A DNA stretch of 64,000 bases from Sporocytophaga sp. (GTDB taxonomy: Bacteria; Bacteroidota; Bacteroidia; Cytophagales; Cytophagaceae): contig NZ_JAGHZZ010000005.1 in assembly GCF_017745095.1 (NCBI RefSeq), positions 52,235-116,234 on the forward strand. The letters are read 5' to 3'. This document shows positions 43,491 through 52,481 of this stretch, one piece after another (the stretch's first letter is position 1; the number at the start of each line of letters is the position of its first letter). The translations under genes and the position numbers were made by a program. Below the pieces are notes generated by a model. The model did no database searches. It was not told the DNA's origin and saw only the letters and a program-made list of their open reading frames with translations.

Positions 43491-44753
43491 ATGGTTCTAA
43501 ACTACATCTGGATAGCATTTTTTCTGATCTCATTTGTGATCGCAATCGTCAGGCTGGGTCTTTATTATTTGGGGTATCCTCAATACGGAGGTCTGGAAAT
43601 TTTCCCTGAAATTATGAAAGCGGCCTTTGATATGGCTAAAAGTTCAGTTGTGGACATATCATTTGCATTAATAGGGATTCTTACTCTTTGGATGGGGTTA
43701 ATGAAAATTGCGGAAAAGTCTGGAATGATTAATATTCTCGCGAAATTAATTGGTCCGTTTTTTCATAAATTGTTTCCTGATCTACCCAAAGATCATCCTT
43801 CTGTTGGCCTTATTATGATGAACTTTAGCGCAAACATGCTTGGTCTTGATAATGCCGCTACTCCCATTGGTCTAAAGGCGATGGAGTCTATGCAGGAACT
43901 GAATCCGACTAAGGATACAGCATTTAATCCGCAGATAATGTTTCTAGTGCTTAATACATCTGGTCTTACACTGATACCTGTTTCCATTATGACCTTCCGT
44001 TTTCAGGCTGGGGCTGCGGATTCTTCAGATGTATTTATTCCGATATTGATTGCTACATTCTGTAGTACACTTGCTGGCTTGATTACAGTAGCCATTTATC
44101 AGAAAATCAATTTATTTGATAAAGTTGTCATGGCTTATCTAGGTGGTTTGATAGCTATTATTGTAGGAGTAGTTTGGTATTTTGCAACATTACCTCCTGA
44201 CAGAATAGGGCCCATATCTTCCCTTGTCAGTAATTTTATTCTTTTCGCAATAATCGCTTCTTTTATCTTTCTTGGTTTCAGGCGAAAAATAAATGTATTT
44301 GAAGCATTTGTTGAAGGTGCGAAAGAAGGGTTTGATGTAGTGATAAGAATTATTCCATATTTGGTGGGTATTCTTGTAGGTATTGCTGTATTCAGGGCTA
44401 GTGGAGCCATGGATTATCTTGTTGGTGGATTAACTTATCTCGTTGGATTAACAGGACTGGATACCAGTTGGGTGCCTGCATTACCAACTGCTTTGATGAA
44501 ACCACTAAGCGGAAGTGGAGCAAGAGCAATGATGATCGATGCTATGGCAAATGGGAAGGCCGATACCTTTGCAGGACGTTTAGCATGTATCTTTCAGGGA
44601 GCAGCAGACACAACCTTCTTTATAGTTGCAGTTTATTTCGGATCCGTTGGAATTAAGAAAACGAGATATTCAATCCCTGCGGGTTTGATTGCAGATCTAT
44701 GTGGGGTTATAGCAGCTATTGCGGTTGCTTATTTATTTTTCCCTGTAAAATAA
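43491..44753 (+). CDS. SpmA-SpmB fusion membrane protein
   Basis: 420 residues with about 10 hydrophobic helices. The first half (to ~210) matches SpmA (MMNFSANMLGLDNAATPIGL, LVLNTSGLTLIPVSIMTFRF) and the second half SpmB (VEGAKEGFDVVIRIIPYLVG, LSGSGARAMMIDAMANGKAD, FQGAADTTFFIVAVYFGSVG). The Gate/nucleoside-recognition folds appear twice. In Bacillus the two are separate genes needed for spore core dehydration; in Bacteroidota fused versions are frequent and the function is unknown, probably a transporter of a small solute. Its stop overlaps the start of the glycosylase gene (TAATG). Confidence 0.85.
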   Translation: MVLNYIWIAFFLISFVIAIVRLGLYYLGYPQYGGLEIFPEIMKAAFDMAKSSVVDISFALIGILTLWMGLMKIAEKSGMINILAKLIGPFFHKLFPDLPKDHPSVGLIMMNFSANMLGLDNAATPIGLKAMESMQELNPTKDTAFNPQIMFLVLNTSGLTLIPVSIMTFRFQAGAADSSDVFIPILIATFCSTLAGLITVAIYQKINLFDKVVMAYLGGLIAIIVGVVWYFATLPPDRIGPISSLVSNFILFAIIASFIFLGFRRKINVFEAFVEGAKEGFDVVIRIIPYLVGILVGIAVFRASGAMDYLVGGLTYLVGLTGLDTSWVPALPTALMKPLSGSGARAMMIDAMANGKADTFAGRLACIFQGAADTTFFIVAVYFGSVGIKKTRYSIPAGLIADLCGVIAAIAVAYLFFPVK

Positions 44754-45352
44754 TGAAGCTGGATAAAGCTTTTTATACAAGGGAAGATGTAATAGCTATC
44801 AGTAAAGAATTGCTTGGGAAATACCTGATAACCTGTATAAATGGAAAGCTGACTTCAGGTATGATTGTGGAAACAGAAGCATATCTGGGGGCTGAAGATA
44901 GGGCTTCTCATGCATATGGCAACAGGAAAACCAAACGAACAGAACCGTTTTATAAGGAAGGAGGCATTGCGTATGTCTATATGTGTTACGGAATTCATTT
45001 CTTATTCAATATTATTACGAATAAAACTGAAATTCCTCATGCAGTGCTTATAAGGGCGGTAGAGCCTTCTGAAGGTATTGAAACAATGCTTGAACGAAGG
45101 AAGAAATCCAAACTGAAACCAGAACTCACCGCTGGCCCAGGCGCTTTGTCAGTAGCTCTGGGAATTTCTGCCAAGCATAATGAAACCGATTTATCTGGAA
45201 GTGAAATCTGGGTAGAGGATAGAGGGGTGATTGTTAAAAAGAATGATATAATCGCCAGTCCAAGAGTGGGTGTGGCTTATGCTAAAGAAGATGCACTTAA
45301 ACCCTGGCGCTTTCGAATAAAGGATAATCCTTACACAAGCAAAGCCCGGTAA
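44753..45352 (+). CDS. mpg: DNA-3-methyladenine glycosylase (AAG/Mpg family)
   Basis: 199 residues from the ATG at 44753 (overlapping the preceding TAA by one base). Motifs of the AAG fold: LDKAFYTREDVIAISKELLG, GMIVETEAYLGAEDRASHAY (Glu as general base), GGIAYVYMCYGIHFLFNIIT and LTAGPGALSVALGI. It removes alkylated purines from DNA in base-excision repair and leaves AP sites for ExoIII. It is cytoplasmic. The gene is translationally coupled to the SpmA-SpmB fusion and followed after 11 bases by a WG-repeat gene, so all three are probably in one operon. Confidence 0.92.
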   Translation: MKLDKAFYTREDVIAISKELLGKYLITCINGKLTSGMIVETEAYLGAEDRASHAYGNRKTKRTEPFYKEGGIAYVYMCYGIHFLFNIITNKTEIPHAVLIRAVEPSEGIETMLERRKKSKLKPELTAGPGALSVALGISAKHNETDLSGSEIWVEDRGVIVKKNDIIASPRVGVAYAKEDALKPWRFRIKDNPYTSKAR

Positions 45353-45363
45353 ATGAAATTGAT

Positions 45364-47295
45364 ATGAAAATGCTGAATAAAATAATCCTTATCCTTTTTG
45401 TTTCTATAGCTTTCAATGCTGCTATGGCTCAAAAGGGTAGCAACTGTCCTGAAGATCTTATTCCCAGGAAAAGTGAAAACAAACAATATGGCTTTGTTAC
45501 TCTTTTCGGCGAATGGAGAATAACTCCTATTTATACTAAGGTTTCTCCATTCAGAGACAATAAAGCAATTGTAATGAAGGGCTTGGTATATGGGGTAATT
45601 GATTGTGATGGCAATGTATTGATACCTCCACAATATGAAATGATGTCTAATTTCAGAAGCGGGAAAGCATGGGCTAAGAAAGATGGTATGTGGGGACTTG
45701 TTGACGAAAGGGGAAAAGTATTGATTGAATTTCAATATTCAGAAATTAACCCCATTGCAGACACTGATTTGAGCTGGGTAAAAAAGGACAACCTTTGGGG
45801 ACTCGTAGGCGAGGAAAAAGGTAATACTATATGTAAACCTCAGTTTAAAATTGCACAAGTGCTTTCAGAAAATGCCACACTGGTGCAGCAAACAGAATTG
45901 TTTGGAGTAATAAATCATGTGAATTGTGGCTATCTTATTCCTGCACAAATTTCCAAAGTTAAAAAGATTGCACAGCACACAATTCTATACAAACAAAACA
46001 ATCATTGGGGCTTATTCAGTGAATTAGGTAAAATTCTCCTTCAGGCTGAATATGATACCATCTATCCATTAGATGAAGACTTGCTTGTAGTTAAAAAAGG
46101 AGGAAAATATGGACTTACTGCTATTACTGGAAAAGAAGTATTGCCACTTCATTATGAAGAAATTGGTGAATTGGGGGATGGATATATTCCAGTAAAGTCA
46201 GGTGGAAAATGGGGCTATTCCAATAGATTAGGAAAAGTATATATTGCGCCTGCTTTTGAAGAGGCATATCCATTTAAAAACAGGAAGGCAGTTGTGAAGT
46301 CAGGTGGATTATATGGAATAATAGATTTTACAGGTAAGTTTATTCAAAAGCCTCAATATGCAAAGGTTCAAAGAAATTTATCATACGATTATTTCGCAAT
46401 TGCTCCAAAAGATAAATTCTTCTTATATACTTCTCAATTAGTAAGGATGCTTGAGACTGGTTTTGATTCGGTAAGCGTTGCTGACAGTGTTTCATTTACC
46501 AGAGTTTATAAGGATGACAAAGTTTCTTTTTTTAATATTCCATCCAAATCTCAATCATTCCCAGGTGAATTTGAAGAGGCGGGTGAGCTGTATCGTGGTT
46601 TCTTTAAAGTTAAGCAAAATGGTAAATGGGGAATTATTGATACGAAAGGTAAGAATATTGTCCCTGCAAAATTTGACAATGTAGAGTTCGACTATTGTTC
46701 TGTAAGGCTCATTTTTAAAGTTACTCAGAATGGTTTAACAGGTGTGTATGATCAGACAGGCAAAGAAGTTCTAGCGCCTGTTTATGATTTTGTTATTTAC
46801 GCTTCCCCTTTATTTAAGGTGAAAAAGAACGGATCCTATGGCTTATATAAAACAAGCGGAGAAGTTGTAACAGAGCCTGTGTTTGATTATCTGAGTAATA
46901 GGAAAGAAGAGCCTTTATTGGCAGACTGGCCAGCGATATTCGGCCAAAAACAAAAGTTCGGTCTTATAAATGAAAAGGGAGAAGAGCTGCTTCCGGCAAA
47001 AGCAACTAAAATTTTACCACTTGGAGGAACTTTGTTTGCAGTGAATTCAGGTAAAGCATTCGGACTATTTAATACTGCATTAAAAAATGAACCTGAATAT
47101 AAGTATGATGAATTAGCTTTAGCCGGAAACAATATGGTGGCAGCCAGGAAGGGCAGCAAATGGGGAGTTTTGGATAATACAGGCAAAGTACTTGTAAAGC
47201 CTGAATACGAGGAATTTAAAAAGGAAGACGGTCAATCAAAGTTTCTGAAAGATAGTAAATGGTATTTGCTGGGAAGAGGTGGAGTCCTGAAATAA
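45364..47295 (+). CDS. secreted WG-repeat protein, 643 aa
   Basis: A signal peptide (MKMLNKIILILFVSIAFNAA-MAQ) is followed by about 13 WG repeats filling the rest: KYGLTAITGKEVLPLHYEEI, KWGYSNRLGKVYIAPAFEEA, LYGIIDFTGKFIQKPQYAKV, KWGIIDTKGKNIVPAKFDNV, SYGLYKTSGEVVTEPVFDYL, KWGVLDNTGKVLVKPEYEEF and others. They form a beta-solenoid or propeller-like array thought to bind protein partners. There is no T9SS or lipobox sequence, so it is likely periplasmic. It follows the glycosylase gene after 11 bases. Confidence 0.88.
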   Translation: MKMLNKIILILFVSIAFNAAMAQKGSNCPEDLIPRKSENKQYGFVTLFGEWRITPIYTKVSPFRDNKAIVMKGLVYGVIDCDGNVLIPPQYEMMSNFRSGKAWAKKDGMWGLVDERGKVLIEFQYSEINPIADTDLSWVKKDNLWGLVGEEKGNTICKPQFKIAQVLSENATLVQQTELFGVINHVNCGYLIPAQISKVKKIAQHTILYKQNNHWGLFSELGKILLQAEYDTIYPLDEDLLVVKKGGKYGLTAITGKEVLPLHYEEIGELGDGYIPVKSGGKWGYSNRLGKVYIAPAFEEAYPFKNRKAVVKSGGLYGIIDFTGKFIQKPQYAKVQRNLSYDYFAIAPKDKFFLYTSQLVRMLETGFDSVSVADSVSFTRVYKDDKVSFFNIPSKSQSFPGEFEEAGELYRGFFKVKQNGKWGIIDTKGKNIVPAKFDNVEFDYCSVRLIFKVTQNGLTGVYDQTGKEVLAPVYDFVIYASPLFKVKKNGSYGLYKTSGEVVTEPVFDYLSNRKEEPLLADWPAIFGQKQKFGLINEKGEELLPAKATKILPLGGTLFAVNSGKAFGLFNTALKNEPEYKYDELALAGNNMVAARKGSKWGVLDNTGKVLVKPEYEEFKKEDGQSKFLKDSKWYLLGRGGVLK

Positions 47296-47333
47296 GTTTT
47301 TAAGTGAAAGAATATAGTGCTATAATATAGTAT

Positions 47334-47377
47334 AGTGTCAGAACTTTAATTATTTAACTGATTTTAGTTCTGATACT
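47334..47377 (+). terminator. weak inverted repeat after the WG-repeat gene
   Basis: AGTGTCAGAACT (47334-47345) pairs with AGTTCTGATACT (47366-47377), one wobble, 20-base loop, no T-run. It is the only hairpin in this 288-base gap, so it may stabilise the end of the transcript. Confidence 0.35.
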
Positions 47378-47583
47378 GTTGAGAGTATTAGAATTTAATG
47401 GTTTTAGAATAAATATTATTTTTATAGGATATCTGGTATCGTACAGATTTTCTTACAGAATTATTTTACATATGAGCTGCTTATAATTCATGTTTTTCTG
47501 TCTATTGTAGAAAGGAGTGCCAAGCACTATTATATTCCTCCAAATTGATTTCATTGTTTGCAAAAATTTAACTTTTAAAGTTT

Positions 47584-50451
47584 ATGAATACTTATGTTAA
47601 TATTTTAAAATTCATTTTGACTTTTATCTTTTTAATCTGCTTTAGGTTTAATGGCAGTTGTAAGGAGAGGATTATATTTTCTAAAGATATTAATGCTGCA
47701 CCAACAAATATAACACTAAGCTCGACTAGTATTACAGAACTTAATTTTCCAGGTGTTTTTGTTGGAAAACTAGCAGCCACTGATGCTGATTCAAAGGATA
47801 CACATACTTTCTCATTGGCAACAGGAGGGACGGATAACAATAGCTTTATGATCCGTAATGATTCGCTCTTTGGTAGAGAGGTTTTTACATATAAAAGGAA
47901 GTCGAGTTATAGTATTATCATTGAAGCAAATGACGGAACAAATACCTTTCAGAAAACATTCACTATTTCTGTTATAGCCATTCCAGTAAGGGTTGGATAT
48001 AGTGGGTATAATGATACAACCAATCTAAGACTAAAGGTGATCAACTATGGTACCAGCAATCTAATCTATATTGGAGTTTATTATCCGGAAAAATATTATA
48101 CTAATCCGGAGTTAAAATGGCCAGTCATAGTGCAGTTTGGTGGACTTGGTGAAATGGCTGGAGAAACAGGAACTTCATCAAAAATATGGTCCTTTGGCCC
48201 AATGAAGGATGTTAATAATAAAAAAGAATTTAATTACATTATAGTTTGTCCAATAGCAAAGAATAGCTGGGATCCGGTTACGAGAGGCGAAACCTTTAAA
48301 TGGATAAATGAAAATATTTACAGTGATTCAAGAATAGACAGAAGCAGAATATTCACAACAGGAATTTCTAATGGAGCTCCGGATGCGCCTATGAGAGTGG
48401 AAGTGGATGGTAAGATGCCAGTTGCAGCTATCATAGCATTAGCACCGAGAGTAAATTCAAGCGTATGTCCAAGTTGGGGAGAGCTTAATAAAACAGCTCT
48501 CTGGGCTATGACAAGATATGATGATGCAAGGGGAAATGCTACTTCTAATTATAGCTCAGCACTCAATCAACCAGGCAGAGATGCAGATACTAGAGTAACT
48601 ATTTTTTCAGGCTCAAATCATGATATCTGGAATTATGTCTATAATGGAGGCACTAAACAGGCCTTACAGCCAGACTTTCCAAACAATTCTCTTTATCCTG
48701 ATCCAGCGTCTTTTCCGCCGTTAGGGAATATATACAATTACATGGACCAGATAAGGAGAACTGACATTGCTCAACCTCCTACAGAGCCCATGAATTTTGA
48801 AGTTTCTTTAGCAGGTATTTATGTTAATCTAAGCTGGAATGATTTTGCAACCAATGAAAAGATTGTTAGGATAAGAAGAAAAAGAGAAGGTGGTGAATTT
48901 ACTGATATATATTCTGGAGCACCTATTACTTCTTATACAGACAAAAAAGCGATTCCGGGCAATAAATATTACTATCAGGTGAGATATGAGAACATTCCTG
49001 AAGTATCGAGCTGGACACCCTTAAAAAGTATCTTTATTCCTGAAAATAATATTCCCCGCACTGCCAATAATATCCTTCTTACAGGTAACACTGTGTTTGA
49101 AGAGAATACCACTGGTATTGTCGGAAAGCTTGAGGATAATGCTTATCCAAAAGCAACTTATTCAATCGTGGATAATCAGAACTTTATTATTCAGAATGAT
49201 AGTTTGCTGGTTTTGGTAAACCCATATGATTATGAAATCAATAAAGAAATAAAGGTTGTTGTACGCGCAACTAATTCTGTTGGATTTTATGATGAAATAT
49301 ATACTATCAGCTTTACAGACGTTCCTGAAACACCTTATGATGATAAGATCGTTCAGATACATCTGGTTCATACAGCAACAGGTTTAACACAAACTTATTC
49401 GACTAAAGGTAATTTGTTCAACCTTCTTAGGTTTGCTAATTCAACTGCTACAAAATTCACTAATTCCAAGCCTTTAATTTGCAAAGACGGAAAAACAACT
49501 TCACCAGTAAACATAACCGTTTTTAAATCCGCTACGGAGGGGTTTACTTACAGTTCAGGAACAGCGGAAGGAAAAGTTACAGGTGATAATTCAGGAGTTG
49601 TACCGGATATAGTATTAAAGAACTTTCTTAGTTCTAAACTAACAGAGACGGGAGTCATTCAATTATCCGGACTTAATACATCTAAAAAATATACGGTTAA
49701 AACTTTATCGAATGGAAAGTATTTAGCCAATTGTACATCTTGTTTGGTTGATGTTACTGTTCAGGATAATTTGAAAAGTCAGTTTTATTCACCTGATAAA
49801 GCTTCATTCCTGACCTGGAATAATGTGGCTCCTGATGCTTCAGGAATAATTAACATTAAAGTAAATGCCGGTGATTCTTTGTCAGTAGGAGTTCTTAATG
49901 CTATTACTGTCCAGGAGGAGGTATATTCAATATCTCTAAGCAATTCAAGTATTGAAGGATATACTGTGGGGGTGGTAGGAGAGTTAAGCACTAGTTTACC
50001 CGGAGCTACTTTTACAATAACGGATAATGCCAATTTTGGAATCAGTAATAATAAGCTGTTTGTGCTGAATCCATACGATTATACTGTCACTAAATCAGAT
50101 GTAGTAAAAGTAAAAGCTTCAAATGGTACTGAAAATGTTGAGTTTTCATTTACTATTACAATTACAGATCCATTGGTATTGAACAATAATAATCCAGCAT
50201 CCATCAAGGATTTAATAGTATTTCCCAACCCTGCATCTTCTTATGTTATGATTGAATCAGAGTTGTTAAATGTAGAGGCTCCGATTTTCAAATTAAGAAA
50301 TGTTTTAGGAAATAACATTGATGCTTTGTTTACCAGGTATAACGATGGTAAATTTTCCTTTGATGTATCATCTTTAAATGCAGGAGTATATTGGCTAGAG
50401 GCATTAATTCAAGGAATAGTTTATCATAAATCATTTGTAGTAACAAAGTAG
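47584..50451 (+). CDS. T9SS-exported esterase-like protein with cadherin-like domains
   Basis: 955 residues. A signal peptide is followed by a cadherin-like domain (about 37-130, NFPGVFVGKLAATDADSKDT). Then comes an alpha/beta hydrolase (about 140-385), resembling PHB-depolymerase/feruloyl-esterase enzymes: VIVQFGGLGEMAG for the oxyanion region, GISNG with nucleophile S262, and His at SGSNHD (346). An FN3-like domain, a second cadherin-like domain and further beta domains follow, and the last ~80 residues are a T9SS sorting domain (DLIVFPNPASSYVMIESELL to the end). It probably acts outside the cell on ester-linked polymers. The exact substrate is unknown. Confidence 0.8.
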   Translation: MNTYVNILKFILTFIFLICFRFNGSCKERIIFSKDINAAPTNITLSSTSITELNFPGVFVGKLAATDADSKDTHTFSLATGGTDNNSFMIRNDSLFGREVFTYKRKSSYSIIIEANDGTNTFQKTFTISVIAIPVRVGYSGYNDTTNLRLKVINYGTSNLIYIGVYYPEKYYTNPELKWPVIVQFGGLGEMAGETGTSSKIWSFGPMKDVNNKKEFNYIIVCPIAKNSWDPVTRGETFKWINENIYSDSRIDRSRIFTTGISNGAPDAPMRVEVDGKMPVAAIIALAPRVNSSVCPSWGELNKTALWAMTRYDDARGNATSNYSSALNQPGRDADTRVTIFSGSNHDIWNYVYNGGTKQALQPDFPNNSLYPDPASFPPLGNIYNYMDQIRRTDIAQPPTEPMNFEVSLAGIYVNLSWNDFATNEKIVRIRRKREGGEFTDIYSGAPITSYTDKKAIPGNKYYYQVRYENIPEVSSWTPLKSIFIPENNIPRTANNILLTGNTVFEENTTGIVGKLEDNAYPKATYSIVDNQNFIIQNDSLLVLVNPYDYEINKEIKVVVRATNSVGFYDEIYTISFTDVPETPYDDKIVQIHLVHTATGLTQTYSTKGNLFNLLRFANSTATKFTNSKPLICKDGKTTSPVNITVFKSATEGFTYSSGTAEGKVTGDNSGVVPDIVLKNFLSSKLTETGVIQLSGLNTSKKYTVKTLSNGKYLANCTSCLVDVTVQDNLKSQFYSPDKASFLTWNNVAPDASGIINIKVNAGDSLSVGVLNAITVQEEVYSISLSNSSIEGYTVGVVGELSTSLPGATFTITDNANFGISNNKLFVLNPYDYTVTKSDVVKVKASNGTENVEFSFTITITDPLVLNNNNPASIKDLIVFPNPASSYVMIESELLNVEAPIFKLRNVLGNNIDALFTRYNDGKFSFDVSSLNAGVYWLEALIQGIVYHKSFVVTK

Positions 50452-50506
50452 GTTCTCCTTTTAAAGACACAAGCTGGTAAGTGTTTTTTTCATAACATGA
50501 AAGCGA

Positions 50507-51331
50507 TCAATCAATGATTAATTTAGATGGAGTAATAGCCCATCCCAATCGGATTTTACTGGTTAGTTCATTATAGTAAAGAAGGTTTTCCGCATACCCT
50601 TCATATATCTGAAGGTATAAATATTGGTTGGAAAATTTAAATAGCCTATAAAAGAGGCCTATTTGAATACTACCTTTTTTTAAATCAGTTGAGGCTCCTT
50701 TCCTTGCTATAATATTGAGTTTTAATCTTTGTTGTTTTAAATTCCAGTAGAAACTTAGTTCACCATAACCGATATAGTCCAAAAGACTTGCATTGTCTCC
50801 GTATCCAAATGGATACCATGTTCTAATCCATAGTCTTTTGTTTTTAAAGAACATCATATAATTTAATGAAATGAAATTCCAGCTTCTTGAATAAATACTG
50901 TCTTTTCCATTGGATTCATGCTCTGCAGAGATTGATACTAGAGCATATTGAATGTTATCTTTAAAGAGAAACTTTCCTAATCCGAAGCCTGGATTATAAT
51001 TTGAGTCCCCAAAAGGACTTGATTTCCTAAAAACCTCCCAGAATGTCTTTTGAGTGTAAATAAGAAATAAATAGGATTTAAATGGAAGAATAGTTTTGGT
51101 AAGCCTCTGCTTAAAACTTATTTGAAACTTGATGTCAGAATTATATTTGGATGGCTTTTCATTAAACGGTACTCCACTTATTAAATAATTCTCCTTATAA
51201 ATTGTGAAAGATGGGGCCTGATCTATAAGTTTATTGAGGGAATCTTTCGATAGCTGCTGTGCAGATAAATTCTCAGGAATTAAAAGCAACTCCCAAACTA
51301 AGACCAGCAATGCTATCAGGAGATATTTCAC
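50507..51331 (-). CDS. pldA: outer-membrane phospholipase A1 (OMPLA)
   Basis: 274 residues with a signal peptide. The OMPLA catalytic signature is complete: AEHESNGKDSIYSRSWN (136-152), giving triad H138, S140 and N152 as in E. coli PldA (H142, S144, N156). Before it are NYNPGFGLGK and FKDNIQYALVSISAEHESN; the end has YLQIYEGYAENLLYYNE and a final barrel strand. It hydrolyses acyl chains of outer-membrane phospholipids and is normally activated by dimerisation and calcium. It is a single gene, divergent from the aldo/keto reductase. Confidence 0.92.
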   Translation of the reverse strand: MKYLLIALLVLVWELLLIPENLSAQQLSKDSLNKLIDQAPSFTIYKENYLISGVPFNEKPSKYNSDIKFQISFKQRLTKTILPFKSYLFLIYTQKTFWEVFRKSSPFGDSNYNPGFGLGKFLFKDNIQYALVSISAEHESNGKDSIYSRSWNFISLNYMMFFKNKRLWIRTWYPFGYGDNASLLDYIGYGELSFYWNLKQQRLKLNIIARKGASTDLKKGSIQIGLFYRLFKFSNQYLYLQIYEGYAENLLYYNELTSKIRLGWAITPSKLIID

Positions 51332-51452
51332 ACATTTTATTTTATAATAATTTCAAACCTGATGGATAGTTTTTTGTTGGTTTGAAAATTTAATAATCTT
51401 TATTGAATAAGGTTACTGCATATAAAAGAACTTAATTGAAATAAATAAAAAT

Positions 51453-52301
51453 ATGACTTCAAATTCAAATTCAACTTTCACCATAGGCGGAGATCTGACT
51501 GTTAACAGGATGGGCTTCGGTGCTATGAGGATTACCGGTGAGGGAATATGGGGACCTCCAGCTGATAAAAATGAAGCAATAAAGGTTTTGAAGAAATCTA
51601 TTGAATTAGGTATCAATTTTATAGATACTGCAGATAGTTATGGCCCAAATGTATCTGAAGAGTTAATTGCAGAAGCATTGCACCCTTATCCCAAAGATTT
51701 AATTATAGGTACCAAAGGAGGTTTAACCAGAACTGGTCCTAATCAATGGCCGGTTAATTCTCATCCGGATCACCTGAAAAGAGCATTAGAAGGGAGTTTG
51801 AAGCGGTTAAAGCTTAATAGAATAGATTTATATCAGCTTCACAGAATTGATCCCTCTGTGCCTTTTGAAGATAGTTTGAGTTTTCTAAAGAATGCTCAGA
51901 AAGAAGGATTAATCAGGTATATTGGTTTGTCTGAAGTGAATATTGATGAAATAAAAAAAGCTCAGCAACACGTAAAGGTTGTTTCAGTTCAAAACAAATA
52001 CAGTGTAGACAATCGCAAGTGGGAAGATGAACTAAGATATTGTGAACAAAATAACATTGCTTTTATCCCCTGGTATCCGCTGAATGCCGGTAATGTCAAT
52101 GCTTTAGAGCTCTTAAATAAAATTGGAGCTAAATATAGTGCAAGTGCTCACCAGATAGCTCTGGCTTGGTTGCTGCATCATTCTCAGAACATATTGCTGA
52201 TACCGGGAACTTCGAAAGTCAAACACCTTGAAGAAAATTATAAAGCGGTATCTATAAAACTATCCAAGGAAGATATCGATATTTTGGATAATATTGGATA
52301 A
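51453..52301 (+). CDS. aldo/keto reductase
   Basis: 282 residues, TIM-barrel oxidoreductase of the AKR family using NADPH. The tetrad is D58 and Y63 (FIDTADSYG), K88 (IIGTKGG) and H130 (YQLHRID). The C-terminal part carries the cofactor-binding stretch IALAWLLHHSQNILLIPGTS. It reduces aldehydes or ketones; the natural substrate cannot be told. An alternative start at 51480 would shorten the N-terminus; the longer one is kept. An inverted repeat follows the stop. Confidence 0.9.
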   Translation: MTSNSNSTFTIGGDLTVNRMGFGAMRITGEGIWGPPADKNEAIKVLKKSIELGINFIDTADSYGPNVSEELIAEALHPYPKDLIIGTKGGLTRTGPNQWPVNSHPDHLKRALEGSLKRLKLNRIDLYQLHRIDPSVPFEDSLSFLKNAQKEGLIRYIGLSEVNIDEIKKAQQHVKVVSVQNKYSVDNRKWEDELRYCEQNNIAFIPWYPLNAGNVNALELLNKIGAKYSASAHQIALAWLLHHSQNILLIPGTSKVKHLEENYKAVSIKLSKEDIDILDNIG

Positions 52302-52305
52302 TTAA

Positions 52306-52340
52306 ATGAAGAGTATATGTTAATCTCATATGCTCTTCAT
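52306..52340 (+). terminator. hairpin terminator
   Basis: ATGAAGAGTATATG (52306-52319) pairs with CATATGCTCTTCAT (52327-52340), one mismatch, five bases past the stop of the aldo/keto reductase gene. Confidence 0.7.
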
Positions 52341-52481
52341 TCAAATTAATTTTTTCTGATTATTTTTTTAAAATTCGTTACCTGCAAAAATCAGGATTGT
52401 ATTTATTGAGTGTTAGAGTGCATTCTGTTGATTTATAATGGAATGTACAAAGGACTAACTTTTAAATACAACCGCATATTT

